The position numbers and the translations under genes are program-made. From an uncultured Campylobacterota bacterium (GTDB taxonomy: Bacteria; Campylobacterota; Campylobacteria; Campylobacterales; Sulfurovaceae), in contig CAKZQQ010000003.1 of assembly GCA_937141405.1 (NCBI GenBank), positions 1 through 64,000 of the forward strand: a stretch of 64,000 bases of DNA, written 5' to 3'. The notes beneath the pieces were generated by a model. The model was not told the origin of the DNA. It did no database searches and worked only from the letters and a program-made list of their open reading frames with translations. Every line of letters starts with the position of its first letter. Position 1 is the stretch's first letter. Positions 52,692-61,953 of this stretch are shown here, in pieces.

Positions 52692-55600
52692 ATGGAGTCA
52701 GAATATTTACCAAAAAAAGAGGGTCTTTATGATCCACAATTTGAGCATGACGCCTGTGGGGTCGGTTTTGTTGCTCATCTTAAAGGAGAAAAATCTCACG
52801 ATATCGTCCAAAAAGGAATCGAGCTTTTAATTAACTTGGAGCACCGCGGTGCCGTCGGAGCAGAGAAGAATTCCGGCGATGGAGCGGGCATACTCACGCA
52901 GATGCCTGATTGTTTTATGAGAAAAAAAGCGAAAAAACTTGGCATTAAACTTCCTAAATTTGGAAGTTACGGTGTGGGCGTTGTCTTTTTACCCAGAGAT
53001 CCGGAAGCGTACATAGAGTGTGAAACGATTGTCGAGCAATGCATCGAAGAGATGGGGCAAAAATGTCTTGGATGGCGAAGGGTCGCAACCGACAATGAGA
53101 TGCTAAGTGAACGCGTCAAAGCTACAGAACCTTATGTGCACCATGTCTTTATCGAAAAAGATGAGAACATTGACACACAAGCTTTTGAGCGTAAACTCTA
53201 TGTTATCCGTAAATATGCACAAACACGCGTAACTGCATCAAAGGTGAGAGGTACGGGATACTTTTATATCCCATCCATGTCTTACAAGACCGTCTCCTAT
53301 AAAGGACAGCTCATCACCGAGCAGCTACCAAAATATTTTGCTGACCTCAGCGACCCTGATTTCAAATCGGCAATCGCCTTGGTGCATAGTAGATTTTCCA
53401 CAAACACATTCCCAACATGGCCACTCGCACAACCGTTTAGATATCTTGCACACAATGGAGAGATCAATACTCTTCGAGGCAATATCAACTGGATGCGTGC
53501 TAGAGAATCTATGTTAGAGTCCGAACTCTTCAGCCCTGAAGAGCTTGATAAAATCTATCCATACCTGATCAATGACGCAAGTGGATCAGACTCTTCGATA
53601 CTTGATAATGTTGTTGAATTGCTCACGCTCGCAGGACGAGAGTTGCCACATGTTATGATGATGATGATTCCTGAAGCATGGAAAGACAAAGAGATGCATG
53701 CAAATCTCAAAGCATTCTACGAGTACCACGCAGCATTTATGGAGCCGTGGGATGGGCCTGCATCCGTTGCTTTTACTGATGGTAAATATATCGGGGCTAC
53801 ACTTGATAGAAACGGCTTACGCCCTTCGAGATATTCTCTTACCAAAGACAATATCCTCGTCATGGCGAGTGAACAAGGCGCACTTGAGTTCCCGAGCGAA
53901 GATATCGTTCTCAAAGGCAGACTACAGCCCGGCAAGATGTTTTTAGCCGATCTTGAAGAGGGAAGAATCATTAGCGATGAAGAGATCAAAGAGCAAATTG
54001 CTACAGCCCATCCTTATAAGAAGTGGCTCAAAAAACAAAAGATTGATCTTGATGATCTACCTTTAGAGTGTGAGATAAAACAACCCAACCAGACTACGAT
54101 CAAAAAACGACAAAAATGTTTCGGCTACACCGAAGAAGATATCAAAACCGTCTTAACGCCAATGGTAAACAATGCTTATGAAGCAACAGGCTCTATGGGG
54201 AATGATGCCGCACTCAGTGTGCTTTCAAATCAATCTGTCACTCTCTATAGCTATTTTCATCAACTCTTCGCGCAAGTGACTAACCCGCCGATAGATCCTA
54301 TCAGAGAGGAGTCCGTAATGTCACTTGTCTCATATATCGGACCGCAAGGCAACCTCTTTGCAGGTGCAGATGAGAACAGAAGATTCATCAAATTGGCTCA
54401 CCCTATTCTTACCAATGAACAGCTTGAAAAAATTCGAGGAGTCAGCGCACTTGGATTTAGATCACAAACTATACCGATACTCTTTGATGCAGAACAAGAA
54501 GGTGCGATGGAAAAAACACTTGAGAAGATAACGCTTCAAGCAGAAACTGCTGTGAATGAGGGCTATCAAGTGATTATTCTCTCAACTCGTAACACCTCTA
54601 AAAAGAAAGCCGCCATCCCTACCTTGTTGGCAACCTCTGCTGTGCATCACCATCTTGTAGACAAAGGTATCCGTACCAACTGCGGTTTGGTTATTGAGAG
54701 TGGTGAGCCAAGAGAAGTACATCATTTTGCTACGCTTATCGGTTATGGAGCAAACGCTATCAACCCATATCTTGCATTTGAGACGATTGAAGATATGAGA
54801 GAGTGTGGAATGCTTGACGAAAAACTCTCAAGCAAACAAGCAGCAAAAAATTACATCGAAGCGATCGGCAAAGGGATATTTAAAGTAATGTCCAAAATGG
54901 GTATCTCGACGATTAGATCCTATATGGGTGCACAGATATTTGAAGCGCTCGGACTCAATCAAGAGTTGGTCGATAGATATTTCACGGGTACGGCAACGAG
55001 GATTGGCGGTATCGGTATCGATACACTTGAAGAGGAGACTCTCCTTTGCCATCGCGTTGCCTATCCTGAAGATATTATAGAGAGTGATGATCTAGGCGTC
55101 GGAGGCAAATATGCCTATAGAAGAAGGGGAGAAAACCATCTCTTTTCGCCCGAGACGATCTTCTTGCTCCAACAATCGAGCAGAAATAACGACTATGATC
55201 TCTATCAACAGTATGCCAAACGGATTAATGAACCCGAAAATAACTACATCACTCTTAGGGGCTTGCTTGAGTTCGACAAACAAGAACCTATCGATATCGA
55301 TGAGGTTGAATCTGTCGAGAGCATTATCACCCGTTTTGCAACAGGCGCTATGAGTTACGGCTCTATCTCCGAAGAGGCACATACCACCTTGGCGATTGCT
55401 ATGAATTCTATCGGGGCTAAAAGCAACACCGGAGAAGGCGGAGAAGACTCTGCTAGATTTAAGACCAATAAAAACTCCAAGATTAAGCAGGTCGCATCAG
55501 GCAGATTTGGAGTAACGGCAAACTATCTTGTCAACGCCGAAGAGATACAAATCAAGATGGCACAAGGTGCAAAACCGGGCGAAGGCGGACAGCTTCCGGG

Positions 55601-57197
55601 GCATAAAGTAGATGAGATTATCGGAAGAACAAGACACTCAACTCCCGGAGTCGGGCTTATCTCGCCGCCACCGCATCACGATATCTACTCTATCGAAGAT
55701 CTGAAACAGCTCATTCATGATCTTAAAAATGCCAACCTCAATGCACGCATCAATGTCAAACTTGTCTCTGAAGTGGGTGTGGGCACAATCGCTGCCGGTG
55801 TTGCTAAAGCACACTCTGATGTTGTTTTGATCTCCGGCTATGACGGCGGTACGGGTGCTTCACCGCAAACCTCTATCAAATATGCAGGTCTGCCGTGGGA
55901 ACTTGGCCTTGCTGATGCACATCAGACTCTTGTCAAGAATGGATTACGCTCTAGAATCGTTGTGCAAACTGATGGGCAGTTGCGTACAGGAAGGGACCTC
56001 GCTATCGCAACACTTTTAGGTGCCGAAGAGTGGGGAATCGCTACAAGTGCACTGATCGTTGAGGGCTGTATCATGATGCGTAAGTGTCATCTCAACACCT
56101 GTCCTGTAGGTATCGCCACGCAAGACGGTGAGCTGAGAAAAAAATACAACGGCAAACCGGAGCATATCGTTAACTATGTTAAATTTATGGCGCAAGAGCT
56201 TCGTGAGATCATGGCAGAGCTCGGATTTAGAACGATCAATGAAATGGTAGGTCGCGCAGATAAGCTCAAAGCCAAAGAAAATATAGACCACTGGAAAGCA
56301 AAACATCTTAAACTCGATAGCTTACTACATCGTATGCATATCGCCTCAGCAGATGCGGGGCACAAAACTATGGAGCAAGACCACGGTACCGATAAAGCAC
56401 TCGATAATGAACTACTCAAACTCGCTGCTCCCGCCATAGAAAAAGGCGTCAGCATCAAAGAGAAGATACGCATACGCAATATCAACAGAACCGTCGGAAC
56501 AATCCTCTCAGCAGCCGTTACTAGAAAGTATGGCGAAAAGGGGCTCAAAGAAGACACTATCTACTTCAAGGCAAAAGGAAGTGCGGGGCAGAGCTTTGGT
56601 GCGTTCCTCAATAGTGGTATCACCTTTGAAGTTGAAGGCGATGCCAATGACTATTTCGGCAAAGGATTATGTGGTGGCAAACTCATCCTTTACCCGCCTA
56701 AAAAATCGACCTTTGCAGCCAATAAAAATGTCATTCTCGGGAATGTCTCTTTTTACGGTGCAACAAGCGGAGAAGCCTATATCTATGGACTTGCAGGTGA
56801 ACGATTTTGTGTCAGAAACAGCGGAGCAAAAGTTGTTGTAGGCGCGATAGGTGATCATGGATGTGAATATATGACAGGTGGTCGTGTCGTGATACTAGGC
56901 GGAATCGGTAAAAACTTTGCAGCCGGTATGAGTGGAGGGATCGCCTATATCTATGACTCTGCCGATAAACTAAAAGGTCGTATCAACACGGGCATGGTAG
57001 AACTTGAGAGCATCGAAGAAGCAAGTGAGAAGAACGAAGTCAAATCGATGATTGAAAATTATCACAAATACACGGGCAGCAAAAAAGCAAAAAAACTTTT
57101 AGATAATTGGGAGCATGAATGTTCTCATTTTATCAAAGTGATGCCGACGGATTATAAGCGTGTTTTAGAGCAAGATAAACAAAGTGTTACGGCTTAA
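52692..57197 (+). CDS. gltB: Glutamate synthase (NADPH) large subunit
   Basis: 1501 aa, normal for the family. The class II amidotransferase nucleophile Cys follows the propeptide (HDACGVGFVAHLKGEK, Cys about 21). The central and FMN-binding synthase domains follow, with ISGYDGGTGASP and the [3Fe-4S] Cys set in CIMMRKCHLNTCPVGIATQ (about residues 1118-1136). The C-terminal beta-helix domain contains GGRVVILGGIG. It makes glutamate from glutamine and 2-oxoglutarate. Confidence 0.98.
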   Translation: MESEYLPKKEGLYDPQFEHDACGVGFVAHLKGEKSHDIVQKGIELLINLEHRGAVGAEKNSGDGAGILTQMPDCFMRKKAKKLGIKLPKFGSYGVGVVFLPRDPEAYIECETIVEQCIEEMGQKCLGWRRVATDNEMLSERVKATEPYVHHVFIEKDENIDTQAFERKLYVIRKYAQTRVTASKVRGTGYFYIPSMSYKTVSYKGQLITEQLPKYFADLSDPDFKSAIALVHSRFSTNTFPTWPLAQPFRYLAHNGEINTLRGNINWMRARESMLESELFSPEELDKIYPYLINDASGSDSSILDNVVELLTLAGRELPHVMMMMIPEAWKDKEMHANLKAFYEYHAAFMEPWDGPASVAFTDGKYIGATLDRNGLRPSRYSLTKDNILVMASEQGALEFPSEDIVLKGRLQPGKMFLADLEEGRIISDEEIKEQIATAHPYKKWLKKQKIDLDDLPLECEIKQPNQTTIKKRQKCFGYTEEDIKTVLTPMVNNAYEATGSMGNDAALSVLSNQSVTLYSYFHQLFAQVTNPPIDPIREESVMSLVSYIGPQGNLFAGADENRRFIKLAHPILTNEQLEKIRGVSALGFRSQTIPILFDAEQEGAMEKTLEKITLQAETAVNEGYQVIILSTRNTSKKKAAIPTLLATSAVHHHLVDKGIRTNCGLVIESGEPREVHHFATLIGYGANAINPYLAFETIEDMRECGMLDEKLSSKQAAKNYIEAIGKGIFKVMSKMGISTIRSYMGAQIFEALGLNQELVDRYFTGTATRIGGIGIDTLEEETLLCHRVAYPEDIIESDDLGVGGKYAYRRRGENHLFSPETIFLLQQSSRNNDYDLYQQYAKRINEPENNYITLRGLLEFDKQEPIDIDEVESVESIITRFATGAMSYGSISEEAHTTLAIAMNSIGAKSNTGEGGEDSARFKTNKNSKIKQVASGRFGVTANYLVNAEEIQIKMAQGAKPGEGGQLPGHKVDEIIGRTRHSTPGVGLISPPPHHDIYSIEDLKQLIHDLKNANLNARINVKLVSEVGVGTIAAGVAKAHSDVVLISGYDGGTGASPQTSIKYAGLPWELGLADAHQTLVKNGLRSRIVVQTDGQLRTGRDLAIATLLGAEEWGIATSALIVEGCIMMRKCHLNTCPVGIATQDGELRKKYNGKPEHIVNYVKFMAQELREIMAELGFRTINEMVGRADKLKAKENIDHWKAKHLKLDSLLHRMHIASADAGHKTMEQDHGTDKALDNELLKLAAPAIEKGVSIKEKIRIRNINRTVGTILSAAVTRKYGEKGLKEDTIYFKAKGSAGQSFGAFLNSGITFEVEGDANDYFGKGLCGGKLILYPPKKSTFAANKNVILGNVSFYGATSGEAYIYGLAGERFCVRNSGAKVVVGAIGDHGCEYMTGGRVVILGGIGKNFAAGMSGGIAYIYDSADKLKGRINTGMVELESIEEASEKNEVKSMIENYHKYTGSKKAKKLLDNWEHECSHFIKVMPTDYKRVLEQDKQSVTA

Positions 57198-57205
57198 AGG
57201 GGGAG

Positions 57206-58690
57206 ATGATGGGAAAAGTAACGGGATTTAAAGAATTTAAGAGAAAAGAGGTCGAATATGCGCCTGTTGAAGAGCGTATCGAGCACTACAACGAATTTAC
57301 AAAACCACTCTCTAAAGAGGAAATCGAAGAACAAGGTGCTAGATGTATGGACTGTGGCGTACCCTTTTGTCACAGTAGTTACGGATGCCCTATCGGCAAT
57401 ATCATTCCACAGTTTAATGACCTTGTCTATAACGGCAAATGGGAAGATGCTCTTAGCGCGCTACTAAGTACGAACAATTTCCCTGAATTCACGGGACGCA
57501 TCTGTCCTGCTATCTGTGAGAGCGCTTGTGTTTTAGGGATCAACGAAAAGCCCGTAACGATCAAAAACATAGAGCTCTCTATCATAGAAAAAGCTTTTCA
57601 AAAAGGAAAGATACGCCCAAGAGCACCAAAAAATAGAACCGGTAAAACGATTGGCATCGTAGGTTCAGGACCTGCCGGATTGGCTGTAGCTGATCAGCTT
57701 AACAAAGCAGGACACAGTGTCACGGTCTATGAGCGCGATAGTAGAATCGGCGGGCTCTTACGCTACGGCATCCCCAATTTCAAACTTGACAAAAAAGATG
57801 TAGTTGAGCGACGCGTGGAGCTCATGCGTCAAGAGGGTATCACTTTTGTAGTCAATACACATGTGGGTGTCGATATCTCTGCAAAAGAGCTCGCATCCAA
57901 ATATGATGCACTTGTTCTTACAGGTGGCGCGACATTGCCAAGAGATTTGCCTATCGATAATCGCGATGCTAAAGGGGTGCATTTTGCGATGGAATTTCTA
58001 GGACAAAACAACTCACGAGTTGAGGGCGAAAAGATACCAAAAGCAAAAGAGATACTCGCAACAAACAAACATGTGGTTGTCATCGGCGGGGGCGATACAG
58101 GCTCGGATTGTGTGGGTACATCCGTCAGACAAAAAGCAGCTTCTATCACTCAGATAGAACTCTTGCCGAAAGCACCGAGTGAACGAACCGAGCAGATGCC
58201 GTGGCCGCTTTTCCCGCGGATATTTAAACTCTCAAGCTCCCAAGCCGAAGGATGCGAGATGGATTTTAATGTGCTTTCAAAATCATTCATCAAAGATGAT
58301 GAGGGCAAAGTCACGGGCATCAACTGTGTCAAGATCAAATGGAGCGAGAAAGCTCCGGGAGTACTTGGCGGATTTGAAGAGATCGCAGGGAGTGAGTTTG
58401 TACTCAAAGCCGATCTTGTCCTTTTGGCGATGGGCTTTTTAGGGCCGGAACAAGAGGGTGTCATCAAAGAGCTTGGACTTGAGACAGACGCGCGAAGTAA
58501 TGTTCTTGCCGAGAATAATTACACCACTTCACAAGAGGGAATCTTTTGTGCAGGTGATATGCGTCGCGGACAGTCACTTGTCGTTTGGGCTATCGCTGAG
58601 GGGCGTGAGTGTGCACGAGCTGTTGATGCATACCTGATGCAAAAACCAAGCATGCTCAACGCTATCAACAAATCTTTGTGCGAGAAGTAA
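57206..58690 (+). CDS. gltD: Glutamate synthase small subunit
   Basis: 494 aa. N-terminal ferredoxin-like Cys clusters ([26 protein letters not shown]) followed by FAD-binding [14 protein letters not shown] (about residues 148-161) and NAD(P)H-binding [12 protein letters not shown]. It feeds electrons to GltB. It begins 8 bp after gltB; the ATG is doubled and both follow GGGGGAG closely. Confidence 0.97.
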   Translation: MMGKVTGFKEFKRKEVEYAPVEERIEHYNEFTKPLSKEEIEEQGARCMDCGVPFCHSSYGCPIGNIIPQFNDLVYNGKWEDALSALLSTNNFPEFTGRICPAICESACVLGINEKPVTIKNIELSIIEKAFQKGKIRPRAPKNRTGKTIGIVGSGPAGLAVADQLNKAGHSVTVYERDSRIGGLLRYGIPNFKLDKKDVVERRVELMRQEGITFVVNTHVGVDISAKELASKYDALVLTGGATLPRDLPIDNRDAKGVHFAMEFLGQNNSRVEGEKIPKAKEILATNKHVVVIGGGDTGSDCVGTSVRQKAASITQIELLPKAPSERTEQMPWPLFPRIFKLSSSQAEGCEMDFNVLSKSFIKDDEGKVTGINCVKIKWSEKAPGVLGGFEEIAGSEFVLKADLVLLAMGFLGPEQEGVIKELGLETDARSNVLAENNYTTSQEGIFCAGDMRRGQSLVVWAIAEGRECARAVDAYLMQKPSMLNAINKSLCEK

Positions 58691-58725
58691 GCGAAAGCTT
58701 CTCCGCACCAAACTGCTCATATATT

Positions 58726-58893
58726 TTATCTCCAAGTATTATAGACAATACCTATAAACCCAACCACGAAAATAACTGCTATTACAAATGTCATTTCTTG
58801 AATGCCAAATAGAAATCCTACACCAATACCGACAAAAATAGTCATCAGCATCAATGCTAAGAAGGATTTTGCTATGTATATAAACTCTTTCAT
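58726..58893 (-). CDS. Small two-helix membrane protein, possibly leaderless
   Basis: 55 aa from the ATG at 58893 (MKEFIYIAKSFLALMLMTIF), two hydrophobic helices with short ends. There is no ribosome binding site. A TATAAT -10 box at 58900-58905, preceded by TTTTTTTGCGT, lies 6 nt before the ATG, so transcription would start at the A of the start codon. An in-frame ATG at 58920 is possible but would lie upstream of the -10 box. Confidence 0.6.
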   Translation of the reverse strand: MKEFIYIAKSFLALMLMTIFVGIGVGFLFGIQEMTFVIAVIFVVGFIGIVYNTWR

Positions 58894-58964
58894 AGAAATA
58901 TTATAACGCAAAAAAATCATAAAAATATGACTATATTGATATTCTTAACACTTCTCATACAATT

Positions 58965-58996
58965 TCTGATAAGAAAAGTTATCTATTCTTATCAGA
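58965..58996. repeat. Perfect 11-bp inverted repeat downstream of ychJ
   Basis: TCTGATAAGAA and TTCTTATCAGA flank a 10-nt loop, in the 120-bp gap between the small membrane protein gene and ychJ. There is no T-run on either side, so a protein binding site or a weak terminator are both possible. Confidence 0.5.
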
Positions 58997-59013
58997 GTTG
59001 CTAGAGGTACGGC

Positions 59014-59451
59014 TTACAAGCTCAATATAAAAGCATCATAAAGAGAGTTCTTGCGTGACAAACTCGGCACTCTCATAAAGCCATTTTCGTCAACTTTAAA
59101 AAATCTGCTTTTTTCAACAAATTGCGTATCACCCAAGATGGCTCTAAATGTCACGAAAGCCTCCTCAGCACCATCAACAAACTCTATGATCTTAAGACCC
59201 GTAAAATGCACATTCTCACAAAACTCCGCTATGCTTCTTTTCCACTCTTCTATGTCTTTGGTATGCTCTGTGTTATCCGGATGTGTTGTGGCAATGATAT
59301 ACTCCACTAGATGCAAAGCCAAAGCACTATATCGAGAGCGCATTAATGCCAACGCATCTGATGGCAACGCTCCCTTGTGAAAAGGTTGACAACATTTTTT
59401 ATATTTCTTACCGCTATGACAAGGACATGGAGCATTTACAGATATTTTCAT
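59014..59451 (-). CDS. YchJ-family protein with SEC-C zinc motif
   Basis: 145 aa. The N-terminal SEC-C motif PCPCHSGKKYKKCC (residues 8-21) binds zinc, followed by the family-typical RSRYSALALHLVEYIIATTH and an NTF2-like C-terminal part. Cytoplasmic, function unknown. Confidence 0.88.
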   Translation of the reverse strand: MKISVNAPCPCHSGKKYKKCCQPFHKGALPSDALALMRSRYSALALHLVEYIIATTHPDNTEHTKDIEEWKRSIAEFCENVHFTGLKIIEFVDGAEEAFVTFRAILGDTQFVEKSRFFKVDENGFMRVPSLSRKNSLYDAFILSL

Positions 59452-59499
59452 AAGGCAAATTATAGCTTTTGGAAGATAAGAGTTGTCATTGTTGCTAAG

Positions 59500-60027
59500 C
59501 TAAACCCTCTCTTTAAAAATATGAAACTTCTCTAAAGATTTTTCTATTTTTGACCACTCTTCGATCTCATTCATATCAAAATCATTTTTTTGTGCTACCC
59601 AAACAGCTTGTTCTAAACACTGTGCGTCATTCCAATGATAATAAGCTGCCAACCTATCTTTGATACAATCTGTAGCACTCAAAAGTCGTAAAGTACCTGT
59701 ATCAAATATCATCTGTGCTATCACATTGACAGGTGCATCTCCGACACCAAGCGGTCCAGGTGGAAACTCTATATAGAAGTCTGTTTCTGGATATATAAAA
59801 TATTTATGCTCCTCCACAAATCCTAAAGAGTTCATCACCTTTGTTATTTTTCCTCTTCGTTCATTGTAACGATTAACAAGGTCAATATCTAGCGATGTAT
59901 ATTTCCCGTCACTGTAAATCTGAGCACATGAGCCACCGGACAACACCACATGAATATCATGCTTTTCAAGTTCGCTACAGACATAAGCTCCCACCTCTTC
60001 CATGCTCATCCGGGCTATACTTTTCAC
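59500..60027 (-). CDS. Nucleotidyltransferase-like protein of an HTH/NTase pair
   Basis: 175 aa. The Pol-beta-type motif is VVLSGGSCAQIY with SLDIDLVN (Gly-Gly-Ser and Asp-x-Asp, about residues 28-52), as in AbiEii-like and MNT-type proteins. Its ATG overlaps the stop of the upstream HTH gene (ATGA), so the two are co-translated. The pair looks like a toxin-antitoxin or abortive-infection type module; which partner is toxic is not certain from sequence. Confidence 0.75.
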   Translation of the reverse strand: MKSIARMSMEEVGAYVCSELEKHDIHVVLSGGSCAQIYSDGKYTSLDIDLVNRYNERRGKITKVMNSLGFVEEHKYFIYPETDFYIEFPPGPLGVGDAPVNVIAQMIFDTGTLRLLSATDCIKDRLAAYYHWNDAQCLEQAVWVAQKNDFDMNEIEEWSKIEKSLEKFHIFKERV

Positions 60028-60356
60028 AATTTTTTCTCCGATCTTCTAGGTCTCTTTCTTACCATTGTCAATCTATCTATCTCTTCGGGAGGATAATATC
60101 CCCTTGCTTGTTCCAGCAACTCTTTCATGGCGCCAAGGAAAGCATAACGAGGGTTAAAACTATAGAGTCTTGTTCTACCTGCCTCACGACTAATCAGCAC
60201 ACCACCCAGCTCAAGTTTCTCTAACTGCTTTTGTATGGGTGTTAAGTCGGTCTCATAAAATCGTGCTATCTCTCTAGCATAACCTTCTTCAAAAGCTAAG
60301 ATATATTGGAGTACACGCTCTTTGTTGACAGAGCCCAATAACACTTCAAGCATCAT
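60024..60356 (-). CDS. Winged-helix regulator of the HTH/NTase pair
   Basis: 110 aa from the ATG at 60356, which has AAGGAG 5 nt upstream. It is a small wHTH protein (AREIARFYETDLTPIQKQLEKL, cited in part: TDLTPIQKQLEKLELGG, about 36-52, with wing REAGRTRLYSFNPRY) and a basic C terminus (KRPRRSEKKL). Longer frames starting at 60410 would overlap the operator and lack a ribosome site. Autorepression at the adjacent palindrome is inferred. Confidence 0.78.
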   Translation of the reverse strand: MMLEVLLGSVNKERVLQYILAFEEGYAREIARFYETDLTPIQKQLEKLELGGVLISREAGRTRLYSFNPRYAFLGAMKELLEQARGYYPPEEIDRLTMVRKRPRRSEKKL

Positions 60357-60365
60357 CCCATCTCC

Positions 60366-60413
60366 TTTATGACCTATAATGTAGTGTATTTGAACTATAT
60401 TATAGGTCATAAA
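60366..60413 (-). promoter_or_regulatory. 48-bp near-perfect palindrome at the HTH/NTase promoter
   Basis: Arms of 19 bp (60366-60384 and 60395-60413) match at 18 of 19 positions around a 10-bp spacer. They contain TATAAT-like sequence (CCTATAAT) that can serve as the -10 box. The inner end abuts the ribosome binding site. This is a typical layout for an autoregulated toxin-antitoxin style operon. Confidence 0.75.
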
Positions 60414-60560
60414 GTTTTATTTGTCAAGTTTTTTCTATCGAGAGTGTGCAACCGTATATGTTGTCATCTTGAACTCGTTTGTCCGCAGACTAAATTCCTG
60501 CGAGATTTCATCAGAATCTCCAAAAAGTAGAGATTTAACACTCATCAGTAGTGTGTAGTG
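60414..60560. repeat. Intergenic DNA with second dispersed-repeat-like segment
   Basis: No gene. TTGTCATCTTGAACTCGTTT followed by CAGAATCTCC and a short AGTAGAGATTTAACACTCATCAG tail resembles the element at 15690-15790 in its TGAACT(T/C)GTTT core and following TCAGAAT. Weak similarity only. Confidence 0.3.
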
Positions 60561-61352
60561 TTAATCACCTATTTTTCTGCCGTAGATATTGTCAAAAGGT
60601 TGACTCGGTGTCACATATCTCCAAAGTAGAAGAATCTGCCCTATAACAGGAATAAGGCTTATAAGTTGGTACCATCCACTCAACCCAATATCATGTAAAC
60701 GCTTTGCATTCATGCAGAGACTCATATAAGCAAATACCGCTAATACCATGAGATAGGTAGCTACACTTTGGATCGCGATAGCGATAGTCAAAAATCCACC
60801 GCAAACTATACCTCCGAGGATGATAAAAGCCCAATATTCTGCCCTGCTAACACGACCTGAAAAAGAGAAATACCCCGTAATGGTTTTATTTTCTTTGTAT
60901 GGGTAGACATAGTTTTCATCCAATGGCTTTTTCGCCTCCTCTTTTGGTCTATTGTAATCTATCAAAAGACCCAGGACAAACAAAAAGAGTGACACATAAA
61001 ATACATAATCATTGATCACATCCCACAGCACATTATGAAAAGATAGATAACTTGTAGCATTTTTTACTATTTCGACAAATGCTATATTGACCGATACGGC
61101 AAGTACAATGATAGATATATTTCTCATAAATGTATAGTGTACTTTTACTAAAAATGCCGTTGCTAAGACGATGAGAGGAAGTTGGTAAATAAAAGGTTTT
61201 ATCACATAAAGTTTGAGTACATACTCCAATGTTGACAAACTTTCTAAGGTTCGCTTCAATAGCACAACACTTATACTCTGACTTATAGCCATAGAAACTA
61301 CAAATACAGCAAAAATGGTAGCTATGAGCGAGAGCAGTACAAAAGGAGTCAC
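60561..61352 (-). CDS. Membrane protein with C-terminal DUF805 domain
   Basis: About 263 aa. Several N-terminal helices precede a DUF805 domain (YFSFSGRVSRAEYWAF to AKRLHDIGLSGWYQLISLIP). I place the start at the GTG at 61352, which overlaps the upstream gene's stop as GTGA; the frame is open to 61430. Function unknown. Confidence 0.8.
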   Translation of the reverse strand: MTPFVLLSLIATIFAVFVVSMAISQSISVVLLKRTLESLSTLEYVLKLYVIKPFIYQLPLIVLATAFLVKVHYTFMRNISIIVLAVSVNIAFVEIVKNATSYLSFHNVLWDVINDYVFYVSLFLFVLGLLIDYNRPKEEAKKPLDENYVYPYKENKTITGYFSFSGRVSRAEYWAFIILGGIVCGGFLTIAIAIQSVATYLMVLAVFAYMSLCMNAKRLHDIGLSGWYQLISLIPVIGQILLLWRYVTPSQPFDNIYGRKIGD

Positions 61353-61567
61353 CTCATACCGTTTTGTTGTATGAAAAAAAGGATCAATAAAGCTTGAGTC
61401 ACCAACATCAAGAGAAATGCAATATGCCAATAGAGGAAAGTTCCTATATCAAACAGAGTAAGCGTATAATTCTCAGCAACAATCCTCATCACGATAGAGA
61501 GTATGACAAATAGCATAGCTATCTTTAAAATCCATGGTTTCTTTTGGTCGATTTTACTATCTTGCAT
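61349..61567 (-). CDS. Small membrane protein upstream of the DUF805 gene
   Basis: 72 aa from the ATG at 61567 (MQDSKIDQKKPWILKIAMLF) with GGAG 5 nt upstream. Two helices (IAMLFVILSIVMRIVA; AFLLMLVTQALLILFFI). It is translationally coupled to the DUF805 gene. Not recognised. Confidence 0.65.
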   Translation of the reverse strand: MQDSKIDQKKPWILKIAMLFVILSIVMRIVAENYTLTLFDIGTFLYWHIAFLLMLVTQALLILFFIQQNGMR

Positions 61568-61691
61568 ATACACTCCGTTAAAATGTAGTAGAGATTGGAT
61601 ATCGAGAAAATATTTTATCATAATTTTTAAAAGCCGAAATGAAGAGGGTCTTTAACATTTGTCAATCAACTAGAATTGTCATTGTTGCTGT

Positions 61692-61928
61692 TTACTTATC
61701 GAACAGCTCCTCAAACGGCACGACTTGAATGGTGGTGCTATTATCCTCTTTTTTATGCTCTAAAAAGATGTATTTGTCGTTAAAATATCGCAACTTTGCA
61801 TTTTTATCCGGATTATACTTCGCTAAATTATCTAGATTTTCCAAATTGCGAGGTATGTAAAATTTGAAGTCAAAGAACATTGGGAGAATCACTAAAAATA
61901 TCATAATAAACGAAAGTATAAATGGCAT
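61692..61928 (-). CDS. Small membrane-anchored protein of unknown function
   Basis: 78 aa with one N-terminal helix (FILSFIMIFLVILPMFF) and a polar C-terminal domain of about 55 residues. It lies between the DUF805 pair and the RAYT element. No family recognised. Confidence 0.55.
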   Translation of the reverse strand: MPFILSFIMIFLVILPMFFDFKFYIPRNLENLDNLAKYNPDKNAKLRYFNDKYIFLEHKKEDNSTTIQVVPFEELFDK

Positions 61929-61953
61929 TTTTAGATACTTATTATTAGCAATA

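Noticed and set aside
58678-58706. Terminator hairpin after gltD (GAGAAG/CTTCTC)
   Set aside because: A 10-nt loop and no T-run make it unconvincing.
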